From Brasenia schreberi (taxonomy: Eukaryota > Streptophyta > Magnoliopsida > Nymphaeales > Cabombaceae): 64,000 nt of DNA. Each line of letters starts with the position of its first letter. Position 1 is the stretch's first letter. Position numbers and translations under genes: made by a program. Where the stretch lies: assembly GCA_036023115.1 (NCBI GenBank), contig JAYKKT010000048.1, forward strand, positions 4,240,001 through 4,304,000, read 5' to 3'. A model generated the notes under the pieces. That model was not told the DNA's origin and ran no database searches. It saw only the letters and a list, made by a program, of their open reading frames with translations. This document shows, piece by piece, positions 1-12,239 of this stretch.

Positions 1-2480
1 CTCTTGTTTTACTCTTCATATTTTTGATAGAGGTGACTCAGTTAGGAATTCTCAAGAGAATGTAAAGCCCAAATACTCAGGCCTATCAATTGGAGTACCT
101 AGAGAGTGTATGTATGATTGCCTACGACAAATATCATAGAATCTGGAGTTATTGTTAGTAGTTGAGTTCATGCCATAGTCAATGAGTCTCAACCAACAAT
201 CATCCAATAACAATGAGATCTTGTCTCCATGGTACTTGTCCACCATACAACAAAGTGAGGAGTTTCTCCGAAGAAAGGATATGAGTAAGGGAACCGAAGA
301 GGAAAATCTTGCTCAATGTTCCCTAACAATTTGTTATTTGGTAATTCAATGATAGTAGGAAGATCTTGCTGAAATCCCAGTTATTGAGCATGTCAATGGA
401 GATAGTAAGGTTCAACAACTATTAGATTAAACCCTGAAAACCAAGATGCTTCACAAAATAGAAGCTATGGGAAGAAGAGTTTTGGCAATCTTTTATGTAG
501 AAAATTCTCGACGAATGCTATAGTAAAGGATGAGCTAGATGGTCTCAAGAACAAAAGAAGAAAAGTTTTCTCACTATGTTTAGTAGACTTAAGTCAAGCA
601 ACAGTTTCCTTAGGAGATAAAATGACAAGAGGAATTTGGCTTAAAGCTACCTCCAATGAGTCCAATACAAATAACTGAGAGAGAAGGTGCTTAAGTCCAA
701 GTTTTAGAAAATACAAGTGTATCTAGTAATGTAAAACCATAATGGACCCCCACCAAATGTGTTGAACCATCTCTCCAGAGCACCTTGATAGCAAAATTCA
801 CTGAATAATAAATCATGCTAGGAAGAGAGAGGTGAGCAATAGTTTCGTAGCAGACATGACATCAAAAATATGTCATGAATATTCATCATTGAGTTTGGTA
901 TTGTGAATGCAAGCAACAAAATGGTAAAAAAACATAACAGTAAGAAAGCATGATGTTCCTTTTCCGAGTTAACACTAACACTTATACTTTGAGATAAAGT
1001 CATCCTAAGAGAGTTGTAAAGAGAGTTTGAGAATATCAAAGCCCTACGCCGCTAAAGAAATAGGATTCATGCCATTGACAGGCAAACCCATGATTACCCA
1101 AACATCCAAAATTGTTAGAGGCATCATCCCAAAAGAGAACTAAAACCAATTGTGCCAAGAGACCTAAAATGCAAGAAAGGTGTATAGAAGTTGGTCATCA
1201 AAATGGATGACCAAACAAGATAGTATAATATGGTTATAGATATCTCATCTATAACCTCATTCCATCCAAAGATGATGTTTTCGCTCTTGAACACAATCTA
1301 ACTAGCTGATGTAACATTGATTAGTTGATGACCAAGAACATATGAAGTTCGGAGATCGGGATATTACAAGCTCATCATGGGTCAATGGCAAGGAATCAAG
1401 ATAGAACTCGGTAAGACCATATGTTGATGTGCCAATAAGAGGAAGAGTAACACTAGAGTCATAATCCATAGATGTGGAGAAAAGAAAAAAATTATTTGTT
1501 AGGGAATTCACAAACAAAAGATGACAAAAGAAAGAATATAGGGAAGCTCAATCCTTATAAAGCACTAAATGATATCTCAAAAGATAAATAGTCACAAAAA
1601 TCACGTGGGTAAAAACTTATCTGAAGATTTTTGGTGTACGAGGTTGATAAAGTATGACTTACATTCTTGACAGTAGCTCTGAACATAAAGTCATGAGTGG
1701 GCATGTATTGGTACAGAAAATTGAGAAAATGTGATAGGCTCCCAATGAGCTTGAAAGGGGGCATCAGTTTAAGCCCATGATATAGGGAAAACCTTGGAAA
1801 ACAAGACAACAATAGTGATAATTAGCAAATCACTTGATATGCATGCTTAACATCACGACATAATAGCAACACAAACATGATAGGCTCTTGATGGGCTTGA
1901 AGGAGGGCATCAGTTTAGGGCTATAATATAGAGAAAACCTTAGAGCACAATGCAAGTAGTGAAAACTTACAAATATAAGAGATGGACACTTAACATCATA
2001 GTGTAAGGGCAACAAAAATGAGGTAAATGAGAAGTTATTAGAAATTATGCATAGAAGAATGAGGGATGGATCATTATTAAAAAGCATGCAAACGAGAATG
2101 AAGGATGAATTCAATTGTTTCCTCCTCAAGAAAACCCTATTAATAGTGGTTGAATAGATAACAAAGGGATCAAACACATTATTGACTCTTTTTATTCCTA
2201 GTTTTGCTTACTTTTCATAGGAGTAGTTTAACTTAGCTCTCTACTAACTTTTCCTTGAATGCTACAATGCTTTCTCTAGCTTCACAATATGTCTAGTTGA
2301 TCATTTTCATTGCACGAACTCATAGTATCAATGGTGTTGGAATATGCTTAGTTGTATTGTCGGGTACTCATGATCATTGCTTGATCCATCTAATTTCTCC
2401 TTTGAGAATGAGGGTTATAGTTCCCTAGCACACCCCACACTACATCTAGCTCCACTAGTGAGTTCCTATAAGTGTTATTA
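1..2480. other. AT-rich intergenic stretch, no gene recognised
   Basis: All open frames here are short (at most 115 codons), lack recognisable motifs and lie in AT-rich sequence. I see no splice-linked coding pattern. The stretch may be decayed retroelement sequence, because a copia integrase remnant follows directly, but nothing inside it proves this. The one clear structure is the tandem duplication at 1732-2022. Confidence 0.4.
1732..2022. repeat. Diverged tandem duplication, period about 146 bp
   Basis: Two adjacent copies begin with TGATAGGCTC at about 1732 and 1878. Both carry GGGCATCAGTTTA, then ATATAG.GAAAACCTT, then a block around CTTAACATCA. The copies have diverged by point changes and small indels, so the duplication is old. 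Function unknown. Confidence 0.75.
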
Positions 2481-2499
2481 GAATTGCATCGCCACTACT

Positions 2500-3335
2500 A
2501 ACGACAATAAAATGGTAATAATTTGAGCTTGAAACTAGGCCCTAACTATTGAGTGGTTAAAACCAAGCAATAAGCCAATTTTTGTTTCAGAAGATATCAT
2601 AGCATTTGGTCCTTGTAGAACCATGCTATTATAGTATATGAACAATTGTTTTCATATTTTTTCTTTTTCATGATAACATTGTAAACTTTTTTTTTGAAAC
2701 ATTGTATTATGGGTGTGGTAATGTCTTTGATGATTTTATTGTAATGAACTTTTATTATGACCAAGTACTTATAATATAAGTTTTTCAATATGATACTTTG
2801 TATAATTATGAGAATGTTGTGAATGTGTGGCATACTAGACTTAGGCATATTAGTCAACTTACAATGAACCAATTAGCCAATATAGATAAGGTTGATTTGT
2901 TGACCATCGACCATTGTCTAACATAAAAAAAAACTATAAAAAATGTTTGGAAAGGAACTGGGAGCCAAATTGCCATGGCAATTTGTTCATTCAAATGTGG
3001 TCCAATGAATGTTCAAGTTAAGCTTGAAAATCCTATTTCCTCACATTTATTAATGGCTTTACTCATTTCAATTACATCTATTTGATTTCACATAAATATG
3101 AAGTATTAAGTTGCTTTAGAAGATATAGGAGCTTAGTTGAAAATCAATTAAGTAAGAAAATAAAAAAATTAGGAGCCAATCAAATGTGAGAATGCTTATC
3201 GTTGCTGTTTAAAGAATCATGTGATGAAAAAGGAAATAATACATCAATTGAGTGTCCCATATACTCTACCACAAAACTATGTTATAGAGAAAATAAATAA
3301 AACACTTTTTGTGATGGTTAGGTCTATAAGTATTC
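2500..3335 (+). pseudogene. Ty1/copia pol remnant: GAG-pre-integrase and integrase
   Basis: A decayed copia polyprotein segment can be read on the + strand through several stops and frame changes. At about 2828-2880 it reads VWHTRLRHISQLTMNQLANI, which matches the WHxRLGHI zinc-binding motif of the GAG-pre-integrase domain. It is followed by CGPMNV (about 2997-3015), an integrase-core phrase, and then by a stretch resembling the conserved QL(S/T)xPYTPQQNGVxER region near 3240-3300 and a MVRSxx motif near 3315. Gag, protease, RT and LTRs are not seen around it, so this is a fragment. It is unlikely to be functional. Confidence 0.7.
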
Positions 3336-4400
3336 TTAGCCTCTTAATTAAGGTATGCTAAGCAAATACCAGTCTAATCCTAATTCAAAGGACCATGAAT
3401 GATTCAGTCTAGCGGTATATACCCACAAAATCCAGTGAAATCAAGGTCAAAAAAATCATGAGAAGAGGAAGGTCATTCAAGTATTACATTAGTTTGCATT
3501 CACTAGCCAATCAATTATAACTTGTTTGAGTGACAAGATATAATCGTGAGTACAAAGTATCAATGTTAATGAGATCATGAGCATATATCTAATTTGATTG
3601 AATGATCTAGGATACCATATACTATGGTACTCTCTATAATTCAAGATGCTATATATTCCTAAGTGATATATGGTATTGAGCTCTAAAAGTATGTTGGTTG
3701 TATGGCATGTTCTTGTAGTATAAATTATTGTAGAATAAAGAGATTATGTATTTCTAGATTTGTCACACATGTGTATGCATAATGGGTGATATGAATATAG
3801 GGCTTCTCCAAATTTGCTAGAAAATAATTTCTAACTACTACAAGAGGGAGTGGTTACTCCCATAGGAGGGAGTGAGAGGGAAAATCCAAACTCCTATGAG
3901 AGAGAGAAGTTACTACCATTAGAGGGAGTAACAACTCTCATGGGGAAGAATTCAAACTCCCAAAGGAGGGAGTGTTATCCCTATAAGAAGCAGTAATTAC
4001 TTCTATGGGAGGGAATAGGTTTGAATATTCTTGATTGACCTATAAACCAAAACCAAAAAGCACACTAGAGTAAGCAATAAGTTTTGGTGATTAATCTCTC
4101 TAAAACAGGGAATCTAGGTTGTGATATTGAGGGATCTTTTTTGTTTGTGATTGTTTCCACAATCATTGATTCAAGTAATCATTTGATCTTGCTTTTGTGC
4201 AAGGTGAATCAATAACTCTTCACTATTTAATTTTTCTAACACTCTAATAACTAAATCGGATTAAGGTGTCACATATATGTTCTTTGTTTTGTTGCATGTT
4301 GTCATTTTGATACTTGGTTGGCTATTAAAGCATGAAGTACTTGCACCAACCCTTAAGAGTTATTCACTAATACCACTCAAGCCTATGTTGCATGGATACT
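3336..4400. other. No gene; AT-rich sequence with a short palindromic repeat cluster
   Basis: I see no coding feature beyond the copia remnant's end. The stretch holds the repeat cluster at 3836-4020. Near 4350 it has AAGAGTTATTCACTAATA, an 18-mer that recurs at about 46665 just after the copia RNase H. That suggests part of this region is also copia 3' or LTR sequence. Confidence 0.35.
3836..4020. repeat. Repeats with ACTCCC...GGGAGT hairpins
   Basis: Two copies of a palindromic 18-mer, ACTCCCATAGGAGGGAGT at 3856 and ACTCCCAAAGGAGGGAGT at 3956, lie exactly 100 bp apart. Degenerate versions of the arms (TTACTACC/GGGAGTAA, TTACTTC/GGGAGGGAA) lie between and after them. Each can fold into a 6-bp stem. 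Origin and function unknown. Confidence 0.6.
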
Positions 4401-5132
4401 CACTACTACAAAATAGACTTATTTCGACTATTGGTGGAAATAATCTTGATTGTTCATAATAGTCAGAATAAAGTATGACATGTGGGACGAGATTATATTA
4501 TAGTTGGAATTAGTTTAGTACAAAATTCCAACTTGTGTAGACTTAACAGTTAGCCATAATTGCTCTCTTGCATGCGTTTCTAGATGCTCCCGACCCTTCT
4601 TTCTTTGTTTCTCTCTCTATAAACTCCTATAGGCGAACTAATCAATCTCTCTTTTTTATTTTAAGGTACCTCTCTTGTTCTCTCTCTCTCTCTTTCTTGT
4701 AATGGTAGATTCCTAAGAGATCCACCATCTCTTAGATGAGGAAAAGAAAGATATAGATAAAGGAGAACCGCTTGATCTCTCCTCTTTATTGTATCGAACT
4801 TGAGGTTACACCACTACTCTCACTCTTTTTGTTTGAGTCTCTTTGTTTGCATGATAGAACCCTTACATCGAAGCAACATGCTCTCGATGCATCTTCAGCG
4901 AAGCTGGGTAGCACAACATCAAGTATTCACTTCTCATTGTAAAGACTTAATTCATATCTATTATTTTTAATGTCTTGTCACAATTGGGGTAGTCTATGAA
5001 GCATTGCTTCATATATGTTCTTTTTAATGTCTTACTACAATGGTAGCTTGAGAAACCTTGCTTCATATCTATTATTTTTAATACCTCTTAATCAATTTTT
5101 CATTAAGTGAATTTCAATATTTTGTAGTCGTA
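4401..5132. mobile_element. Possible non-autonomous CACTA (En/Spm-like) MITE
   Basis: The left end is CACTACTACAAAATA, the typical terminus of plant CACTA transposons. About 730 bp away TATTTTGTAGTCGTA is its inverted copy (13 of 15 positions). The trinucleotide ACT lies just left of the element (4398-4400) and again at 5132-5134, a possible 3-bp target duplication if the last terminal base is lost. No transposase is visible inside. The interior carries a CT-rich run and a short tandem repeat. An alternative right end at about 7912 (...GTAGTG) matches less well. Confidence 0.4.
4951..5090. repeat. Short tandem repeat, period about 54-57 bp
   Basis: Three units begin with TTCATATCTATTATTTTTAA or a close variant at 4951, 5008 and 5062. 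Each unit ends in a G.A..CTTGC-type block. They lie within the candidate CACTA MITE. Confidence 0.65.
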
Positions 5133-8100
5133 CTCATGGCTTGACAAACCAACATTTAAGTTACATAAAACAAGATAAATTGGTGTTGTGTTACTCTTTT
5201 TTTAACCTCTTTATGCATTTTCATTTAAAGACTTGGACTTGTTTGCTCAGTCTATATGCTTTGGGTAAATTCAAGAAGATTCATATTTTAGAAGGAATGC
5301 TTCTCCTAGAGACAATTGCATCCTAGCCACACATCTTCATCTTAATCAAAAGTATAGATGCTTGAAGTATATCTTTGAAGCTTCTGTGTTATATATTTGC
5401 AGGTACTCATGTTGTTTTGTTTTAAAATCTTATAATAATCCAATCACCAATAAATATGGGGACTATGAGATAATGTGAGATTTTTCATATGTTCAATACT
5501 ATATATGGAATTCAATGGCGATGAAAACTTTGCCAAAATATTGTATAGGTAGAAATTAAACTTCGTTATAGAATTTCCTACTCCCTATTTACCAAAAGAT
5601 AGAATTATGAAACAAGCTTCTATTACTATCTTACCTTAATTTAGTTAACACTTGCAAAATTGATAAGAACTTGTACTTTTGTTAAACTTTTTGGGTTATC
5701 TTATATGTTTTTCAATATTTTGAGCCATGTTAATGTTTACTTTCTGCAAGCAAACTACATCCACATTTGTGTCGATTTCTCCTTCTATCATATTTGGCCA
5801 TTTCTGTAAATTATAGACAACAAGCTTTCGATAAATGAAAGCAAAATGCTGGTTTTTCATTTATGTTGGTGGATCTAATTCATTTGGGATCTTGCTTACT
5901 CCTACTTTTGTTATTGATCCTTCATACTTTTTGAAAGAGTGGAGTGATCTTTATATTGCTTGTGTGAGTGAGTTGTTTTTAAAAGATCAAGGTCATGCTT
6001 GCTTTCCCCTTTAGAAGGGATTCTCATGTGGAAATGGATTGATTGCAAGAAGTTTGAAATATAATTCATAGAGTGGCATCACCCAATGTTGAAAAAGAAA
6101 ATATGTATTACTCACCTGGTTTCCTAGTTATCCAGTTTTGATCTTTCATTCATGGAGGAATCAATTGCAATAGAAAACTTTCACAAATGTGGATTCTTCA
6201 CCTTGGCTATTTTACACTTACATAAAGTTTTTTTTTTTTATATTTAACACATACATAAAGCTTTAAGAGTTCTATGGACTTATTCAAGGTCATCATAGGG
6301 GTTGCTTTTACACATTTCTTAATGTTGCTCCTAAGTCTTCAAAACAGTTGTCCAAGTAACTAGTTACCTCAACATTAATAGAGCCTTTAGGAGTTTCATA
6401 CGAAGTCACTTGTCCTGTTATTATTCTTTCCAAAACATGATTTTGATGGGATATGGAGAATTAGTTTTTAGAAGATCATACCCCCGGTGAAAGATTAACA
6501 AAGATTCATGTTGGTTTCTCATGTTATTTAAAAAATATAGAAGTTTCTCTACTATAAGAGAAATAACTTTTCTAATAGTTTTCTCTTGCACACGAAGCCA
6601 CGGCTTTGTGGTTAAAAGGAGTCACAATCTCCATTTCCTTCTTTTAGAATGTTTGTGAATGAATTTTCTTTTAATTTTTGGGTGACTTGATCAATGACCA
6701 TCACTAATTTATATTTTTTTATATATATTTAATTGATGACTATGACTTATGATTGTATCAATATCAAAGGTAAACATTATAAATATCGATTATTTGTCAC
6801 ATAGAAGTTGAATTTATAGGCTTGCAATTACGGATCAAAGTATACATCGCATCTTCCAAAACATAGTCCTATAGAAGGATTTTTAGATGCTTCATGAGAA
6901 AAGCTTAAACAATTATGACAATATGAGGCAAAAGTAAAACAAAGCTTGAATATAAAAGCAACTTATGCAAAAAAAGATCAAAGGCATAATCGAGAGCAAC
7001 ATCCTTAGTTGCATATTGTTATAATACAATAAGGTTATGATATTTTTTTAATAAATCATGTCAACTTTTCGTGGATAAGTTATCATATTATTGAAACAAT
7101 TAACTTTAACGTATGATTATTTAATATATCGAGAATGAAGAATCACATTGAGGATTTCATTCAGCTTGTAACACATACATTTGGCTCGGCATCAAATCAA
7201 ATATAGGTATTGAAAACATATTTTATATGTTCCTTGATTATATTATTCGTAACTTAATTATTTACTTGTTCTTTTGATTTGTATCCTTAAGACCAATTAT
7301 GTGAAAGATATTCTAAATCAATAGCCTCTTAGAATAAGTTGTATTATACCTATTCAAGAATTGTCTCATTAATAAACATAGTCTTCCTCTTTGTAATGTA
7401 TATATAAATTCTTGATATTTGTACAAGAAGTTTTTCATCTTTGCACTCTATGCATATTTAAAAAAAGCAACACAATATTTATTGTCTTATTCATTATGTA
7501 TTGTCAAGGTTTTAATGTGTCATGCCTGTTTAGAAATTAATAATGATAGTATTAGAAATTTTTCAACAAAAATAGGAAATAGGTCTGAGTCAAACACTCA
7601 TTCCTCCAATTGTTCTGACCACTTATTCTTACAGTTCCCCGTAGTCAAAATAATATACAAAACAATTAGAATACTCTATTTTGGATGTTCTATCCATTTT
7701 GGTTGTTTTGCAGTTTATCCTGAATGCGAAAACCATCAGAATAAACTTTATTATAGTTTTCAGAAACAATCAAAATTGGAATAAGTAGATAAAACAGACA
7801 AAATAAAACTTATTCCAATTATTATCTTGTTTGAATTATTATGGTTCTTTCTTAACAAATTTTAATTGTTTTAACAGTCAAAATCATGTTGAAATTGCTT
7901 GTAATTGTAGTGGTGCTTCTTCATGAATTACTTGCAGAAACCTTTCGGCTTCTTATTGTTATAGGTCAAACTAATGGGTGATTGAGGATCCTAGACAAGG
8001 AAGGACCCAATACGTATCATGTCTAAGCTGTCTGCAACATTCACTAGATTGCATGGTTTGCAATTTTGTGTGACTCATCTTTAAATGATTTGCCCAACTC

Positions 8101-9859
8101 TAACACCATCTACTTGTCCAATTTCCTAAGGATCCCACTAGACCTAGTTGCCATGGGAATGTCATAATTATAAGATTATTTTCATAGCTAGAAAGAAAAC
8201 ATTGAAATATCCATCTTCTTAGTTAAAATAAATATTTTCAAAAGGACCAAATTCTCCATTATTCAAACTCACCTCAATATCTTCGGCATTTACATCTTTC
8301 TATCGTATTGAATATATTTGCTTGCAAATCAATGGACAGAGTGTTGATGAAAGAGTTCTCATGCAATGATTTGTTGCAACACAGGTTATGATTGGGTTGT
8401 GTTTCTATACATGTAAATTTCTGAGTAAAAATTATGAATCGGATCCTTGTTTGTATGGTTCAGAAACTTTAAACGATTTAAGGAAGCCTACCAAGGCATC
8501 GCATTTGTGGTTGCAAACTAGCTCTACTTCTTCTAGACTATGAAAAGCAAATGCCTAAAAGTGAGGCTCATAATCAGGAAGCATCAGATAGCTACACACG
8601 CCATGCATGCTAAAACAAATAGCATTTAAACAAGATTATGGAGAAATGAAGTTTTTGAAAGCTATGGCTGGTCCATGAGTTGAAGAAACCAAATAAATGC
8701 TATTTATGACTATTCTACAACTCAAACTCATGTTTGTGTTCAGCTCATTAGCTTGTTTGAGCTGGGCAGAATATGAAATTAACAAACACAAGCTGGATTA
8801 CCAAATGGAATTGTACTAACAATGTCATCTTCACGGAGTATGCTCAAGATTACTCAAAACTTTATGAGGGTTAATAATATGTCTACTTGCATCCTACAAG
8901 ATCATCTATATATATTGAAGCTCTAACGTCTCATGGGCACGTCACCTTGATAAGCATTATTGGCGTATCCCATATGTATGCCTCTTTTGGCGGCAACTTT
9001 GCTTCGTACCTAAAAGAATGGGAGAATGGATGGAAGTGACGAGCAGAATCCACTTACCCTATAAGGTCCAAAGAAAAAGACAACCAGCTTATTCTCAGCT
9101 GTAGCACCTGTATTATTACAAAACCAGCATGTCTACTAAACCTATGTAAGGTACAAAGTGTAGTTTTAATCTTCGATACTGCCATGGGTATAACAAAGAA
9201 TGTAAGTAGAGTGAGAAGGCCATATGGTAGGTGGCAAATATCTGGTGAGGTTCCGTCCGGTAATCAATCTAATGATCATAGTCCGATGAATTCTCGCGAA
9301 TTATATAAGGAGCACAAAAGATGGCTAAGTGTTGCAGTTCTGACGAGAAGACAAGCTATTGAAGAGAAAGGGTTGGTTAGGTTTTTATCGCACTTCATGC
9401 AGCTTTTCTTTCTTTTTCTTTTTTATGAACGCTTCTGACATCTTTATATGAGGCTTCCTCAAGATACGACTGGCTTTTGCTTGTATTAGGTACATGTTTG
9501 ATTGGATCAGCTTTTGAGAGTAAGCTCTCAGTTCTACATATTCAGTAAAATTGCAAGGGCAGGAATGAAGTTAAAGATTCATCTTCAGAAAAATCAACCA
9601 AACCCACGAGAAACTGACAAGGATTCCATCCCCGTTGTCAGCACAAGAACAAGAAGATTGTGTTTTTCTTTATTGTTACGAAAGTGTGTAGTTACAGCTC
9701 TATACTCTAGTTAATGTATACAGCCAAAATCCTTTCAATTAATCTCTAAATATTTCATAAATTTCCTAAGGGGGTGCCTCAAGTATATGTAACCTATTGG
9801 TATTTCTCTCCAGTAGGTAAACCTACCCTGTTCACTTCATCACATGAACTATTTTAATA
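5133..9859. other. Long intergenic stretch without a recognised gene
   Basis: I checked both strands for conserved protein motifs and found none. The longest + strand frames (121 codons at 7419-7784, 84 codons at 9184-9438, 70 codons at 9502-9714) show no domain I recognise. Their composition resembles the surrounding AT-rich DNA. The 9000-9700 part is less AT-rich and could be exon-like, but it has no supporting homology. Confidence 0.4.
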
Positions 9860-10090
9860 TCTCATTACATTTGTAGAATTTGCTTTATATCTCTTACCAA
9901 GGGAAGACATTAGTATTCTCCTCTTCGGTGGTGAGTGATTGTACCACCTGCACATTGTATACTTTGATTACCAAATATCCCATTACATTTGTAGAATTTG
10001 CTTTATATTTCTTACCAAGGCAAGACATTAGTATTCTCCTCTTCGGTGGTGAGTGATTGTACCACCTGCACATTGTACACTTTGATTACC
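9860..10090. repeat. Near-identical tandem duplication, period 118 bp
   Basis: The segment starting CATTACATTTGTAGAATTTG at 9863 is repeated at 9981. The copies stay almost identical through CACCTGCACATTGTA and CTTTGATTACC, differing at only a few positions. The high identity implies a recent event. Confidence 0.9.
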
Positions 10091-10290
10091 GATTTTCTCA
10101 TCCCTTTTCTCCATGCAAGGTTAAATCCTTCATCATTCCCTGCAACTCTGCATTCAATATGTTGCACCTACCCAAGTTTTGGCCAAAAATCCTCCTTTCC
10201 AATCACCATTGTTGTCTCTAATGATACTGGCAATAACCGCAGTGGTGAAGCACAAGAAGATAAAATAAGGTATAGTTTTTATACATACAA

Positions 10291-10379
<89 letters not shown>
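10291..10379. repeat. Compound (CT)n(AT)n microsatellite
   Basis: About 30 bp of CT dinucleotides with one interruption pass directly into about 57 bp of AT dinucleotides. It lies about 530 bp upstream of the proposed start codon of the p23 gene. It is a likely polymorphic marker. Confidence 0.95.
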
Positions 10380-10381
<2 letters not shown>

Positions 10382-10639
10382 GGTACGTTCATGCCTCTCT
10401 TTGCCTTTTTAAGAGCACGAATATAATTTAAAAAGTTAAGGGTTTATGAAAAGAAATAAAGGACAAGAACTCGAGTTCCTTGAGCCAAAGTAACACAAAT
10501 CATAGTGTTGTGAATTCAGACATAATGCACAACGAGGTGACCATGACATTAAAAAATCAATTTTCATGCCCATCTAACGGGACGAGAAAACTGTCCAAGT
10601 TTACCAGTTTTTGACACGAATGGTAAATGACGCGGTACA

Positions 10640-10911
10640 AACAGAATCAGGCAAAAGAAATTTCCGACCGTGGGCAATGCATGTCTCTATGGAAAGACAA
10701 ACAAAAAGTTTGAGGGTGAATGGGGTATAACCTGAATGTTTGCGCACTTCTCCAAAATAACGGATAAGTGAAACCAGTTATCCGAATTAGTCGCAAACTC
10801 GTTCTAAACCAACAAAACCCTCGGGTGGGGAAAGGGAGGGAGACGGAATGCCCGTTGCGAATTATTTCTAGGGTTCTTGGGTCTACGTTTCTAAAGTTTC
10901 TCATCTTGAAT
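10640..10911 (+). promoter_or_regulatory. Proposed promoter and 5' UTR of the p23 gene
   Basis: This stretch is less AT-rich than its surroundings and ends in a leader-like sequence (TTTCTAGGGTTCTTGGGTCT) just before the proposed ATG. AGAAATTTCC at 10656-10665 matches a minimal heat-shock-element pair (nGAAnnTTCn). That would suit an HSP90 co-chaperone, but so short a match is weak evidence. No clear TATA box was identified. The call depends on exon 1 being correctly placed. Confidence 0.45.
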
Positions 10912-10916
10912 ATGAG
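10912..10916 (+). CDS. Proposed coding exon 1 of p23 (ATGAG)
   Basis: ATGAG is followed at once by the donor GTGAGTTCC. Joined to exon 2 (TCGCCACCC...) it gives Met-Ser-Arg-His-Pro, the usual N-terminus of plant p23 proteins, and a full coding length of 588 nt, a multiple of three. Exon 2 needs such a donor: in its frame a TGA lies at 31109-31111 and there is no ATG between that stop and the start of exon 2. I read the non-transposon intron sequence from 29700 to 31128 and found no closer ATGAG|GT. Position is inferred. RNA evidence would settle it. Confidence 0.65.
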
Positions 10917-12239
10917 GTGAGTTCCACCCTTAGTGTCTCTCTTTCCATTTTCTCTCCGTGTTTCCTTCTCTTTGTTGATCAAGGACTGCCTTATGCTTGG
11001 TTGAATACAAGGTTTTAGGGTTTTAGATTGCAGTTCTATTTAGTACATTTCTTAAGGTTAATGCCATGCCGTAGTTTGAAGTTTGTGGGATGCTTTTGCA
11101 AATTATTTCCTTTTCTTTTGTTTGTTGATTGTATGATTGCTACTTAAACGGGATGTTTTATAATAACCACAAACGCATTGTTTTATGCTTTGAGATTAAT
11201 TGCTGAAATCGTGGGTGATGTTTGAGGGCATTTGGTTTGGTTATTGGGTGATAAGATGGGAATACCGATATTTAGGCTGGGGATGTTCTGGAGCAGTAGG
11301 AGACAATGAACAGTTATAATCTTTCGTTACCAAATGCGTGACACGTTCCCCACTTAATCCCTTCTTGAAATGTAATTCCCATGAGTGTTGAAACTTGGTC
11401 TCCACTACATTCGTATATTGAAAAAGTTTGTCTATGTCAACAGCTCGCAATATAGCACAAATGCGCTAACAGAGCTGTATGACCCCCCAAGGCTATCTAA
11501 CGCATTTTAATGGTGGGAAGATTCCAGAACTTGTCTGGGCACATTATACAGAATTTTGTGCCAAATAGTGCGGCATAATCTGTCATGTCTTTTCAATACG
11601 ATTGTTTGTTCTGGTGGCCCTGGCAATTGCATTATCATGCATAGAAATTTTTAAAAGTTTGAATTTTTCTCTGGTAATGCTTTTTCTTTTTTGTCCTTTT
11701 GTGTGCTGTTCAAGTTATTTATAATTGGTTAACAAGATGTTTCTTTTTTTCTGAGGTGGTTTTGGCCAGTGTTGTGTGTCCATGATATAATAAGACAAAG
11801 GATACAATAAAGCCATATTGTAGGGTATCATAAATTTTTTCTACAAACATTTTAAAAATAAAAAATAAAGAATTTATAAAATAGAAAAACTTCTAAATAA
11901 TTCTTATAAATCAAAATTTCCGCATATGTAAGAGATCACCCTTACGTAGCCGGTCCTAAGCTTGGATGAAGAAAAGTTGTGTTAGACTTCTGACAACCAT
12001 CATAAAACTTATGAGATTTATCTATCCTTGTTAATGATGTGCTGCATAGTCTAAATGCAATGAAGAGTATGCAAGGACCTCTATATCTTCGTTAATCAAT
12101 TCTAGAAAGGGATTAAGGGATTTCATATTATGGATGGTGTTAGTAAAGAAGTTATTTCCACTACATTGCCGCTTTAATGTAGTGAACAAATTACATAGAG
12201 GGTCTTCATATTTTTAGCATGGATGGATAAAGGGGTAAG

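Noticed and set aside
7580..7912. Right end of a 3.5-kb CACTA element at ...AATTGTAGTG (7912)
   Set aside because: It matches the left terminus at only a few bases and has no 3-bp duplication. The nearer end at about 5132 matches 13 of 15 positions.
10311..10426. A protein with Ser/Leu and Tyr/Ile repeats
   Set aside because: The frame is the translation of the (CT)n(AT)n microsatellite.
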